Source: Chlorobiaceae bacterium
Lineage (GTDB): Bacteria; Bacteroidota; Chlorobiia; Chlorobiales; Chlorobiaceae
Length of the DNA: 40,000 bases
Assembly: GCA_013334755.1 (NCBI GenBank)
Contig: JAAXWX010000015.1
Coordinates: 1 to 40,000 of the forward strand
Reading direction: 5' to 3'
In this document: piece after piece, positions 28,506 to 36,460 of the stretch
How positions within the stretch are numbered: position 1 is the first letter of the stretch
Layout of the letters: each line of letters opens with the position of its first letter
Position numbers and translations under genes: made by a program
Notes under the pieces: model-generated
Told to the model about the DNA's origin: nothing
Database searches by the model: none
The model's input: only the letters and a program-made list of their open reading frames with translations

Positions 28506-28976
28506 ATGAATGTTCAACACATCCTTCTTGACGACAACAATGCGGAACACCGAGAACTTTCGATTTACCGTACCGGCAAACTCAACAGGGTACGGCTTCA
28601 GGACTCATCATACAATATATACAGCTCGATAGAAATTGATGCTCACGACTATGCGGCATTTTTCCATTACGGCTTTCCTGAAGCATTAAACCAGCTGCCA
28701 TTTCTGTCGGAAAGCGGTCACGGACTTGACAGCTGGGATGAAGCATTTCTGCACAACAGCACTCTTCCGGCGATGAACCGGATCATTGATGAACACCTTA
28801 CATCGATCAATACTGAACATGATGAGATCATTCTGCTCGGCTGGCAGGATCAGCCGGTCGGGGTAGCATACCTGCGCAAGATTGAACCGGCAAGGTTTCT
28901 TGCCTTCCTCAAGACTCTCAGGCAGTTTGTAGCAGAATCGGAAAAAGAGGGATACGATATGGAATTTATTTTGTAA
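28506..28976 (+). CDS. Uncharacterised 156-aa protein
   Basis: Not recognised. A soluble, acidic protein without signal peptide or membrane segment; notable pieces are SYNIYSSIEIDAHDYAAFFHYGF (split here around AAFFHYGF), a central LDSWDEAFLHNST, DEIILLGWQDQPVG and a C-terminal FLKTLRQFVAESEKEGYDMEF helix. The composition and codon use match the neighbours, so it looks like a real gene of this lineage. It stands alone: divergent from clpC (184 bases) and convergent with the SDR gene (37 bases). No function is proposed. Confidence 0.68.
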   Translation: MNVQHILLDDNNAEHRELSIYRTGKLNRVRLQDSSYNIYSSIEIDAHDYAAFFHYGFPEALNQLPFLSESGHGLDSWDEAFLHNSTLPAMNRIIDEHLTSINTEHDEIILLGWQDQPVGVAYLRKIEPARFLAFLKTLRQFVAESEKEGYDMEFIL

Positions 28977-29013
28977 TAACCTCTTTTTCAGATTTCAGGA
29001 ATTTCAGAAATTT

Positions 29014-29838
29014 CTAACTCTGCTGAGCAAGCGGATCAGGAAAAAGAAAGTGATAGTGCAGTGCACTGACAAGTTTCTGGCTGTTCACCACTTTAAAATT
29101 TGATGGTTCAACATCTTGCGCCAAAGAAAGTTGCGGTACTCCCGCAATTTCAGCCGCCCTGCTGTAGTATTCACGTCTCAGTGGATGAACCGGACTGCAT
29201 GCGTTGAACACTTCACCCCACTGTTTCAGACGGATGATTTCCGAGATTATGGTAACGCAATCGTCCCGGTGAATAAGGTTCATGGGCTGTTCAGGCCGGG
29301 TTACCTCTGTCATGCCGGCAAGATATTTTTCCGGGTTACGGTCATAACCAACCAAGCCGCCAAAACGCAGCACGGTGGTCTGAAACCCGCTCTCCTGCAT
29401 CAGCATCTCCTCGACAAGGAGCAGAGCCTGTCCGGAAAGGGTTTCGGGTTCAACGGCGTCCTCTTCGGTTACTTCGCTGTTGAGCGCCGGATATACCGAC
29501 GTAGAACTGACAAGCAGCACAGAACGAACCGGTGACTGGCCAAGTGCATCGATCAGCGAGGAAAACTGCTCGATATGGTACTCAACAATATCGTCACGAC
29601 GGGCAGGCGGAATATTGACAATAAGGATATCGCTTTGCAGAAACGCAACTATATCGTCGCTGTTCACTTCCGGGTCAAGCCGAACCAGATAAGGCTCAAC
29701 ACCAGCATCGCGCAGCATCTCAAGCTTCTCCTCTCTGGTTGTCGAGCCCTTGACAGAATAGCCTTGTTTAACAAACGTTTGTGCAAGTGGCAAACCGAGC
29801 CAGCCGCATCCGAGAATCGTGATGGTTTCCTTTTTCAT
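29014..29838 (-). CDS. Atypical SDR / NAD(P)-binding epimerase-like protein (YeeZ group)
   Basis: A 274-aa Rossmann-fold protein. GCGWLGLPLA (residues 10-19) is the dinucleotide loop, VSSTSVYP lies at about 109-116 and LRFGGLVGYDRNP is the extended-SDR sugar-binding-side strand. The usual YxxxK catalytic pair is not seen; the position after SSTSVYP reads SGQALLLVEEM, so it belongs with atypical SDRs such as YeeZ and may bind NAD(P) without dehydrogenase chemistry. It follows the cytochrome gene on the same strand by 16 bases. The substrate is unknown. Confidence 0.82.
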   Translation of the reverse strand: MKKETITILGCGWLGLPLAQTFVKQGYSVKGSTTREEKLEMLRDAGVEPYLVRLDPEVNSDDIVAFLQSDILIVNIPPARRDDIVEYHIEQFSSLIDALGQSPVRSVLLVSSTSVYPALNSEVTEEDAVEPETLSGQALLLVEEMLMQESGFQTTVLRFGGLVGYDRNPEKYLAGMTEVTRPEQPMNLIHRDDCVTIISEIIRLKQWGEVFNACSPVHPLRREYYSRAAEIAGVPQLSLAQDVEPSNFKVVNSQKLVSALHYHFLFPDPLAQQS

Positions 29839-29854
29839 GGTACTGTTTAGGGTG

Positions 29855-30175
29855 TTACTGTTTCAATGACCTAATGTACAGGATCAATGACTGCATATCA
29901 ACTGAATTCACATCAAGTTTCGAGCCTCCCAACGGACCGGCAATACAGGTATTGACCTGGACGGCAAGATTCGGATTCATCCAGGCCTTTTGCAGCCCGG
30001 CACCATTGGGATGGCAGCTTGCACAGCTTTTTCCGGTGACTGCACCGGCAAGCGATAAAGAATTAAAGAGCAGCTTGCCTTTTTCCAGAGAAGGCTTTTC
30101 GACTGCGCAAGCCACTCCCGTAAGTGTCGAAGTGATCAACATGACAAAAAGCTGGCAAAACAATACGTTCTTCAT
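29855..30175 (-). CDS. Small periplasmic c-type cytochrome
   Basis: A 106-aa protein with a signal peptide (1-24, VLFCQLFVMLITST and cleavage likely after GVACA) and one haem-binding motif CASCH at 51-55. Met66 (KAWMNPN) and Met94 (VDMQS) are candidate sixth ligands. An extra Cys77 occurs in VNTCIAGPLGG. Single-haem cytochromes of this size carry electrons in the periplasm, and green sulfur bacteria use several in sulfur and photosynthetic electron flow, but which one this is cannot be told. The frame is open upstream to 30283, but the ATG at 30175 is fixed by a strong ribosome site. It is transcribed toward the SDR gene, 104 bases after the CWC gene. Confidence 0.83.
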   Translation of the reverse strand: MKNVLFCQLFVMLITSTLTGVACAVEKPSLEKGKLLFNSLSLAGAVTGKSCASCHPNGAGLQKAWMNPNLAVQVNTCIAGPLGGSKLDVNSVDMQSLILYIRSLKQ

Positions 30176-30180
30176 AACAT

Positions 30181-30188
30181 ACCTCCTT
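30181..30188 (-). promoter_or_regulatory. Ribosome binding site of the small cytochrome gene
   Basis: On the minus strand AAGGAGGT lies five bases before the ATG at 30173-30175. It decides the start and removes a 36-residue basic extension without signal-peptide character. Confidence 0.8.
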
Positions 30189-30279
30189 GATTTATAAAAA
30201 AGCAGTTTTTTCCGGATCAGATGCCGGGACATAAGAAGTTGCTTTCCAGACGCCTTCAGAAACAAAAGGAGTGAACGAT

Positions 30280-30501
30280 TCAAGGGCTTTCACCCGTCGT
30301 AACATTCGCAATCAATCGATCAAGACAGATGCTGCAAATGCATGTTTCGTAACGTTCGGCAAGATACTCTTTCACGTCGGTCGGAACCGTCCTGCTGGCA
30401 CACCAGCACGTTGACGAGAGCTCACAGGTAAACTTCTGCCCGCATATCGGACAGGTTACCGTTTGACCGCTGCCAACAGTTTGTTCGATAGATGGTGTCA
30501 T
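30280..30501 (-). CDS. Cysteine-rich CWC family protein
   Basis: A 73-aa protein with eight cysteines: CPIC (17, 20), C26, CWC (32, 34), then CICSIC (54, 56, 59). The CWC triplet after a CPxC pair and the final C-x-C-x2-C match the small cysteine-rich CWC family, presumed to bind metal, function unknown. It lies 38 bases after glpK on the same strand and 104 bases before the cytochrome gene. Confidence 0.78.
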   Translation of the reverse strand: MTPSIEQTVGSGQTVTCPICGQKFTCELSSTCWCASRTVPTDVKEYLAERYETCICSICLDRLIANVTTGESP

Positions 30502-30539
30502 GGCTGTTCACTTTTCAATATTACTCTGTTGATATCTTT

Positions 30540-31991
30540 TTATAGCGCAATTGTCTGACGTAGTGCTTTCTGCCACTCCACAAGAAGCTGCTCTCTTGCT
30601 GCTCTCTCCATGACGGGCATATAGGTGTGTTCCACCTTTTGCAGCCCTCGCAGCTCCGAACCTGACTGCCATATTCCGGTCTGCAACCCGGCCAGGAAGG
30701 CAACCCCCAGAGAGGTCGATTCACTCTGTTGCGGCACCAGAACCGGGATCTGGAGCATGTCAGCCTGAAACTGCATCAGAAACGTGTTGTTCACTGCTCC
30801 CCCGTCAACCATGAGCATTTTCGGCAAAATTGCGCTATCAGCAGCCATGGCATTGAAGACATCGCAGGATTGATAGGCAATCGATTCAAGCGCCGCACGG
30901 ACAATATGGTTTCTGTTTGTGCCTCTCGTCAGCCCGACAAGTGCTCCCCGCGCCTCCATGTTCCAGTGCGGTGCACCAAGACCGACAAAAGCAGGCACCA
31001 TATAAACCCCTCCATTACTCCCGGCCTCACGGGCCATCGCTTCGGATTCGGCGGCATGCCGGATAAGCTGCAGCCCGTCCCGCAGCCACTGAATCACTGC
31101 TCCGCCGATAAAGACCGATCCTTCAAGTGCATAACAGGGTTTGCCTGCCGCATTGAGAGCAAGCGTCGTGAGAAGACCATGCTGCGACTGAATAAAGGTA
31201 TCACCCGTGTTCATAACCATGAAACAGCCGGTACCATAGGTATTCTTGACACTGCCAGGCTCAAAACAGCATTGGCCGAAAAGAGCTGCCTGCTGATCGC
31301 CTGCAACAGCGGCTATCGGCACACCATCAAGCTCCTCAAGAGCTGTTACCCTGCTGAAATCATCCATGGAGTTTCTGACTTCCGGCAATAACGATTTCGG
31401 AATGGCAAAAATATCGAGAAGCTCATCATCCCACTGCTTCTCCCTGATATTGTAAAGCAATGTTCTCGATGCATTGGTGAAATCGGTAGCATGAACCCTG
31501 CCGTCAGTCAGTTTCCAGAGCAACCAGCTGTCAACCGTGCCGAAAAGCAGTGTTTCGGGCTTCAGAACGGGATAGTGGTCAAGAATCCAGCGGATTTTTG
31601 TGGCGCTGAAATAGGCGTCGAGCGGAAGTCCGGTTTTGGAGGTGATCAGCTCACTTTCCGCAGTATACCGCTGACACAGGTCACTCGTCCGGCGACATTG
31701 CCAGACGATGGCATGATAAACCGGTTTTCCTGTTCTTTTATCCCAGACAATGGTGGTTTCACGCTGGTTGGTGATCCCGATGGCCGTGACCGGCTGCGAA
31801 TAGTGAGCTTTCAGCTCCCTGACGCACTGCACAACGCTCTGCCAGATCTCTTCAGGATCGTGCTCCACCCACCCTGCCCGTGGATAAAACTGGGTCAGCT
31901 CCCGGTACGCTTTTGCAACGACACCTGCATCCTGATCATAAAGGATGCAGGTGGTTCCGGTGGTTCCCTGATCGATTGCCAGAATTGCCAT
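30540..31991 (-). CDS. glpK: Glycerol kinase
   Basis: A 483-aa FGGY kinase that phosphorylates glycerol to sn-glycerol-3-phosphate. Glycerol-binding residues are in place: TNQRETTIVWD (Arg-Glu), VWQCRRT, DAYFSATKIRWILD (Tyr), and Asp in AVAGDQQAALFGQC. The nucleotide loops DQGTTGTTCILYD and VDGGAVNN are also clear. It is slightly shorter than E. coli GlpK (502). No glpF or glpD is in the window. For a phototroph it may serve glycerolipid recycling or salvage, which is inference. It lies 33 bases after uspA and before the CWC gene on the same strand, so the genes could share a transcript. Confidence 0.93.
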   Translation of the reverse strand: MAILAIDQGTTGTTCILYDQDAGVVAKAYRELTQFYPRAGWVEHDPEEIWQSVVQCVRELKAHYSQPVTAIGITNQRETTIVWDKRTGKPVYHAIVWQCRRTSDLCQRYTAESELITSKTGLPLDAYFSATKIRWILDHYPVLKPETLLFGTVDSWLLWKLTDGRVHATDFTNASRTLLYNIREKQWDDELLDIFAIPKSLLPEVRNSMDDFSRVTALEELDGVPIAAVAGDQQAALFGQCCFEPGSVKNTYGTGCFMVMNTGDTFIQSQHGLLTTLALNAAGKPCYALEGSVFIGGAVIQWLRDGLQLIRHAAESEAMAREAGSNGGVYMVPAFVGLGAPHWNMEARGALVGLTRGTNRNHIVRAALESIAYQSCDVFNAMAADSAILPKMLMVDGGAVNNTFLMQFQADMLQIPVLVPQQSESTSLGVAFLAGLQTGIWQSGSELRGLQKVEHTYMPVMERAAREQLLVEWQKALRQTIAL

Positions 31992-32024
31992 GTCTCATTC
32001 GATACATTGACTGAAATCAAGAAC

Positions 32025-32471
32025 TTATTCTTCGATAAACTCCTTTTCAACGCTCTTGACGATAAGTACCGGGCAGTCGGCTTTTCGCAACACGGTTTCA
32101 GCAACACTGCCAAGAACCAGCCGAGTCACCCCTTTCTTTCCATGTGAACCCATAATAATGAGATTCACATCGCGTTTTGCCGCCTGATCAAGAATCACAT
32201 CGGCTGGAATACCGATCTCAACCAGAATCTCGACCTTCAATCCTTCAGAAAGCAATTCATTTTTAAGAGCAACAAGTTCCTGTCTGGCCGATTTTTCGAG
32301 CTCTTCATCAAGCTGCATATTGTTCACCAAAGATTCAATCGGGATATCGATAATATTGAGCAGAACTATCGAGGCTCTCATATTGACAGCAAATTCATAT
32401 GCATAACGCACGGCTTTACGCGATGCATCGGAAAAGTCAACCGGACAAAGAATGTTGTAAATCTTAAACAT
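32025..32471 (-). CDS. Universal stress protein, UspA family
   Basis: A 148-aa single-domain Usp. The ATP-binding signature G-x2-G-x9-G-S is present (GSHGKKGVTRLVLGSVAE), with the N-terminal ILCPVDFSDAS strand and the C-terminal DCPVLIV. ATP-binding Usps act as stress-related switches. A short inverted repeat (CTTAA, four bases, TTAAG at 32474-32487) sits two bases before the ATG and could hide the start in RNA or bind a regulator. First gene of the uspA-glpK-CWC direction. Confidence 0.9.
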   Translation of the reverse strand: MFKIYNILCPVDFSDASRKAVRYAYEFAVNMRASIVLLNIIDIPIESLVNNMQLDEELEKSARQELVALKNELLSEGLKVEILVEIGIPADVILDQAAKRDVNLIIMGSHGKKGVTRLVLGSVAETVLRKADCPVLIVKSVEKEFIEE

Positions 32472-32989
32472 AGCTTAACCGTTTAAGTTTTGGTTCAATA
32501 ACGAAAACAACCCGTCAGCCAACAGTGCAAAGACCACCTTCAGGTGAAGTCTTATATTAGTGAAAGTTACGGATTTATTCACCTCTTCCACTATGAACAA
32601 ACCGGCAACGCATTCATACCGTTCACAATATCAGGTTTACTCCTGTTTTCACCTTGAAAGTACCAATTCAGAAAGGTCACTCATTGCGCATTCCTGCCAC
32701 AAATCTGGTAAAGAGTGCCTCACAAACGGGCTTCTTCATCGAAAATAAATATCGAATATGAGCCTCCGTTTATGCACTGAAGGCAAAAAACAAACCGACA
32801 GAAAAAAGCGTCCCGCTTGATCAACCTTCCCTTTTACATGGTCAACCAGATTGAGGGGATTAATCAATAAAGAAACCGGACGATTACAGCATATGTCGTA
32901 ACTTTTGAGGACAATCAACATAAAATTCGCTTATTATTCCTGAAAGAATAACCGACACTTTATACGAGTACTGAATAAAAAAATAACGC
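32472..32989. other. 518-base gene-free region
   Basis: Between divergent uspA and the methyltransferase gene. The open frames inside (about 60 codons each, on both strands) lack ribosome sites and show no protein-like pattern. Two short inverted repeats are seen: 32474-32487 at the uspA start, and CTTCA-GG-TGAAG at about 32538-32549. No tRNA, terminator or riboswitch was recognised; promoters for both flanking genes must lie here. Confidence 0.5.
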
Positions 32990-33790
32990 ATGATGGCAAC
33001 CTTTACCGACATTGCGTCGCGCTACCGGGAAACATCCCTTGTACAGGCTTCGGCTGGCGCTCAACTGATTAAACTGCTTGACATTCCCCGGAATGCGGAT
33101 ATCCTTGATATCGGCTGCGGAGCAGGAAACCTGACCATGGAACTCTCAAAACAGACCACGGGAATCGTCACAGGAATAGATCCATCCGAAGGAATGATCC
33201 GCGAAGCCGTCCGGTCATGCACAGAACCTCATGTCAGGTTTCTGGTGATGGATTGCCTGGACATGCCCTTCGGGGAGGAGTTTGCTATTATTTTCTGCAA
33301 CTCGGCATTCCAGTGGTTCAGCAACCCTTCTCTTTTTCTTGAAAATGCACGGCAAGCGTTGCTGAAAGGTGGCAGAATCGGCATACAGGCACCGGCAAAA
33401 AAAGAATACTGTCCTGTCTTCCTCAAGGCCATCAGTGAAAGCTGCACAAATCCTGAAATCCGGCAGGTGTTTTCAGCATTCCGCCCACCCTGGTTCATGC
33501 TTGAAACCGCAGAAGCATACGCAGCCCTTTTCAGGGAAGCAAGTTTCAGCATAAGGTACTGTAGTCTTGAAGAGAGCCGTAACAGCTACACGCCGGAAAA
33601 AGTCTTCGATGTCTTCAGCTCCGGCGCAAAAGCAGGCTACCTCAACCCTGCCTGCTATGATTCGCCATTCCCAGAAGGCTTTGAAACTGCCTTTCTTTAC
33701 GCCGTCAAACGCTCCTTTGTCGGGCAGGCCAACAGTGATGGTATGATCGACCTGCTCTTTTACCGGATATTTCTCATTGCTGAAAAATAA
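32990..33790 (+). CDS. SAM-dependent methyltransferase, BioC/Tam-like
   Basis: A 266-aa class I methyltransferase. LDIGCGAGNLTME (39-51) is motif I, GIDPSEGMI the acidic-loop motif and CNSAFQWFSNP the motif typical of the trans-aconitate (Tam) and malonyl-ACP (BioC) methyltransferase branch, followed by LLKGGRIGIQAPA. A C-terminal half of about 120 residues follows, as in BioC. If BioC, it would protect malonyl-ACP at the start of biotin synthesis, but no other bio gene is present, so the substrate is open. Either Met of the MM start is possible. Convergent with the next gene, with a 7-bp hairpin between. Confidence 0.82.
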   Translation: MMATFTDIASRYRETSLVQASAGAQLIKLLDIPRNADILDIGCGAGNLTMELSKQTTGIVTGIDPSEGMIREAVRSCTEPHVRFLVMDCLDMPFGEEFAIIFCNSAFQWFSNPSLFLENARQALLKGGRIGIQAPAKKEYCPVFLKAISESCTNPEIRQVFSAFRPPWFMLETAEAYAALFREASFSIRYCSLEESRNSYTPEKVFDVFSSGAKAGYLNPACYDSPFPEGFETAFLYAVKRSFVGQANSDGMIDLLFYRIFLIAEK

Positions 33791-33839
33791 AACCTACTCA
33801 ATCGGCAAAAAAAGTTGACCGCTTCCCGTTGAAGCTGTT

Positions 33840-33857
33840 GCAGAGCCTCAGCTCTGC
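33840..33857. terminator. GC-rich hairpin between convergent genes (possible terminator)
   Basis: GCAGAGC (33840-33846), loop CTCA, GCTCTGC (33851-33857): a perfect 7-bp stem. The stop codon of the minus-strand gene lies in the loop. There is no T-run on either side, so factor-independent termination would be weak; an mRNA-stabilising end is another option. Confidence 0.4.
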
Positions 33858-34570
33858 TTGTTGATCACCCTGTAATCGTGAATGTCAAGGTGAATCAAAA
33901 CCGGACCGCCGAGCGGTTTGCCTTTCGGCCCCTTCGGGGTTACCCGCCGGATCGAAGGGTAAACAAGTCCGGTACTGTTTTGCTCATGCTGCAGGACAAC
34001 ATTGGATGCTGCTGCAAGCGGACTGATGATCTGTGCAGTATAGTCATGCTGAATCAGGCGGCCGGTATCGCGGTCGAACCTGAACCGCTGCACCCGGCTG
34101 TGGGTAGGAATTGTGTCCGGAAAACGCGCCTCCAGCAAGCCCGGCTCAAGTTCGCGCCACTCGATATCCTCGCGCATGAGCAGCGCCGGCAGGATAAAGT
34201 AATTCCATGAAGCATAGTTGGCGAAATAGCTCATATCGAGGTCATCCCAGTAGAAGAGCCTCCGGCCGATTTTGAAATAATCCCGCGCATTCCTGCGCTC
34301 TTCAATGACCTTGCCCTGTTCATCCTCCAGACGGACATCGTGACCATCAAGAATTCCCGTGATACCGGGGTTGAGCCCGATCGGTGTCAAGGAGGAAAAT
34401 GGCCGGTGAACATCGAGTACCATTCTGGCATGGCGGAAAAACGGCCGCCGTTTCAGGGTAAACGCCAGTCCGGAAGCACTGATCTCGACTTCAAGCGTTT
34501 TTGCATTCTGCCAGAACGCGCGTCCGCCGTAAGCCGCAATTGCTTTTTCAGCTGTTTCTGTCATGTTCAT
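33848..34570 (-). CDS. Uncharacterised 240-aa protein
   Basis: A member of a widespread but unnamed family, recognised by its pattern rather than by any known activity: an N-terminal helix (AEKAIAAYGG), a beta-rich core with RLFYWDDLDMSYFANYASWNYFI (quoted in part: WDDLDMSYFANYASWNYF), ARFPDTIPTHSRVQRF, RHD-like QHDYTAQI and a closing KPLGGPVLIHLDIHDYR. There is no signal peptide or membrane helix. The shape (many antiparallel strands, Asp/His-rich end) suggests a lipocalin- or LolA-like barrel, which is speculation. Start MNMTETAEK at 34570; the frame continues to 34621 without family character. Confidence 0.7.
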   Translation of the reverse strand: MNMTETAEKAIAAYGGRAFWQNAKTLEVEISASGLAFTLKRRPFFRHARMVLDVHRPFSSLTPIGLNPGITGILDGHDVRLEDEQGKVIEERRNARDYFKIGRRLFYWDDLDMSYFANYASWNYFILPALLMREDIEWRELEPGLLEARFPDTIPTHSRVQRFRFDRDTGRLIQHDYTAQIISPLAAASNVVLQHEQNSTGLVYPSIRRVTPKGPKGKPLGGPVLIHLDIHDYRVINKQS

Positions 34571-34768
34571 GTGGAAATATCTGGTTTGGATGGCATCAAA
34601 CCCGTTTACTGTACCGGCCAATAGTATATAGTTCCGGCATATACCTTCAAACCGGCTTATTGGACTGGCAACGGTAGAGTTTTCTTGCCTATTTTATTGC
34701 ATTTCAATGATTTCCATGGATATTAGATGACTCAAGAAATAATACGGTCTGACCTTGATGTATTCCCG

Positions 34769-35122
34769 TCACCAGGCTTCGGTTTTCTGCCTCGCATCGT
34801 CAGGATCCAGAAACCAGTTCACCGACAGGCATTTATCTCGGAACTTCCCATTTAACGATTCAATATACGGATTGTCCGTCGGTTTGCCCGGTCTGGAGAA
34901 ATCCAGCACCACCTTGTGCTCATAGGCCCATCGATCCAGTTCATTTGAGATGAACTCGCTTCCATTATCGACATGGATGAGTGCCGGAACACAGCCTTTA
35001 ACCTGCTTCAGATAGTTCAGGAACTCTACGACATCAAAACCCTTGATCTGCCGCTCGGCGAACAACCCGGGGCTTTTCTTGCTGTATTGATCTATGAGCC
35101 GTATGCCGTTATATTCCGTCAT
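34769..35122 (-). mobile_element. IS3-family transposase fragment, truncated at both ends
   Basis: 117 codons of the OrfB DDE (rve) domain: IRLIDQYSKKSPGLFAERQI, IHVDNGSEF (second catalytic Asp), LDFSRPGKPTDNPYIESLNG (third catalytic Glu in ESLNG) and KCLSVNWFLDPDDARQKTEAW. The first catalytic Asp and all of OrfA are missing. Just after TEAW the frame has TGA where the family has Arg (W-R-R-E-Y, CGA to TGA); the next codons still read REY, after which similarity stops. So a nonsense mutation lies three codons before the break. No inverted repeats or target duplication are visible. The remnant lies beside the AT-rich acyltransferase gene and marks a past insertion or rearrangement. Confidence 0.85.
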
Positions 35123-35175
35123 CGATTAAATTATGCGAAGACCAGAGTAACACTTTTATATCATCAAATGAGACA

Positions 35176-36279
35176 CTAAAAATATTTCTTCATTTTTAAA
35201 AAAAACTTCTCATAAAAATAATAACTTAATGCGGCTATTATTACATAAAAAACCAAAACCAAAATCGAATAAATAAACAGATCAAAAAAAACAAATCCTG
35301 TAGAATAAGAAGCAAAAACACTCTTGATATAAAAATATACTCTTGGGCGCAAAACCTCATGATAAACATAAAGGCCATAGCTTATTACCCCTAAAAAAAC
35401 CAAAATCTTCGAAGTAAGAATTTTATACAGCAAACCACTTTTAAGGTTTATAAGAAAAACAAAACAAACAGCATAAAAAAACCATGCAGCATAATGAATA
35501 TGCGCATGAAAAAAACTTAACCGGGGTGAACAAAGAACAACGACATAAATCAATAACGAAACAATAAAAAGAAACTGATTGCCATTAATAGATTTAAAAT
35601 CGTTTTTTTCATAAGAAAATATTGCAATCAATGAACCAACACATAATCCACCACCTCGACTAACAGTACGCCACTCAAAAAAATTCAAGTCCGAGTTAAA
35701 AGAATATATGGTTATAGAAAAAACACTTAATAATATCAGAAAAGTGCTTATAAACTTCAAGGATTTATTATCAGAAAAATATACAATCAGTGGCCATATC
35801 AAATAAAACTGTTCTTCAACGGCAAGTGACCAAAAATGACCCAGCCAAAATAAAGAAGACGAATCCCAATTGATAACAATACCTGGCAAATTAGAAAGAT
35901 AGAGCCAAACAAATAACTGGTTTTCTAATATTTGTTTTGCTGGTTGATCATATTTTATAAAAAAAGGAAGAAGAATAAATAAAAAAAATAAAACCAGGTA
36001 GTAAAGCGGAAATATTCTTAAAAATCTCCTGGCATAAAAATTCTTCAAGTATTCATTTACAGGCTTGGCTTTACTTTCGAGCAAAATAGTGGTTATCAAA
36101 TAACCTGATAACAAAAAAAACAAATCAACTCCAGTATCACCAATCATTTCCAACTTTGAAAGAAACAGCTCTAAAAGCATATTTTTATTATGCAATAATG
36201 GCCCATAATCAAAATGAGAAAAGATAACCATTAAAATAGCGAGCCCTCTTACCCCATCTAATGTTCTATTATATTTCAT
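35176..36279 (-). CDS. Acyltransferase 3 family membrane protein (OafA-like)
   Basis: A 367-aa polytopic protein of about ten hydrophobic helices. Family marks: N-terminal DGVRGLAILMVIFSHFD with the catalytic His, DLFFLLSGYLIT, ARRFLRIFPLYYL, HFWSLAVEEQFYLIWP and SYGLYVYHE. Such proteins O-acetylate surface polysaccharides, lipopolysaccharide or exported glycans. The gene is strikingly AT-rich, with poly-A/T tracts and AAA/TTA-rich codons, unlike neighbours, and is flanked by the IS3 fragment 53 bases downstream and by a small orphan ORF that overlaps its start by 11 bases. This is good evidence of transfer. It may modify the polysaccharide made by the locus at the left edge, which is only inference. 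It appears intact. Confidence 0.9.
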   Translation of the reverse strand: MKYNRTLDGVRGLAILMVIFSHFDYGPLLHNKNMLLELFLSKLEMIGDTGVDLFFLLSGYLITTILLESKAKPVNEYLKNFYARRFLRIFPLYYLVLFFLFILLPFFIKYDQPAKQILENQLFVWLYLSNLPGIVINWDSSSLFWLGHFWSLAVEEQFYLIWPLIVYFSDNKSLKFISTFLILLSVFSITIYSFNSDLNFFEWRTVSRGGGLCVGSLIAIFSYEKNDFKSINGNQFLFIVSLLIYVVVLCSPRLSFFHAHIHYAAWFFYAVCFVFLINLKSGLLYKILTSKILVFLGVISYGLYVYHEVLRPRVYFYIKSVFASYSTGFVFFDLFIYSILVLVFYVIIAALSYYFYEKFFLKMKKYF

Positions 36280-36460
36280 GAGGATGGTTCTTTGCAGCCT
36301 TTGGGAGAAGTTTGTTGATTACTGTTGTAAAGGGTTGCCACATATTGAGCGATACCGATGCAACTCGCGCTCTTTGTCTTTTTGAAAGGTTGACATCATC
36401 GCCCTTCCAGGTATCAGGAAATCCTAATAAATGCTGGAATTGCTCGGTTAGTTTTTGCAT
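36269..36460 (-). CDS. Orphan 63-aa ORF overlapping the acyltransferase start
   Basis: Not recognised. The protein is basic (SKRQRARVAS, NKLLPKAAKNH) with no membrane segment or signal. Upstream in the same frame the reading continues (HGILKYDDLLEK) to a stop, so it could be the 3' end of a longer, broken gene. Its last 11 bases overlap the acyltransferase ATG, which would let it be translationally coupled or serve as a leader. No strong ribosome site precedes its ATG. The 145 bases upstream to the next gene show nothing else. Confidence 0.35.
   Translation of the reverse strand: MQKLTEQFQHLLGFPDTWKGDDVNLSKRQRARVASVSLNMWQPFTTVINKLLPKAAKNHPHEI

Noticed and set aside
28976-29014. Repeated CAGATTTCAGGAATTTCAG pattern between convergent genes
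   Set aside because: Looks like a terminator at first sight, but the pairs are weak, the arms are AT-rich and there is no T-run.
32560-32921. Two frames of about 60 codons in the uspA-methyltransferase gap
   Set aside because: No ribosome site, no family pattern and unusual composition; the region is better called non-coding.
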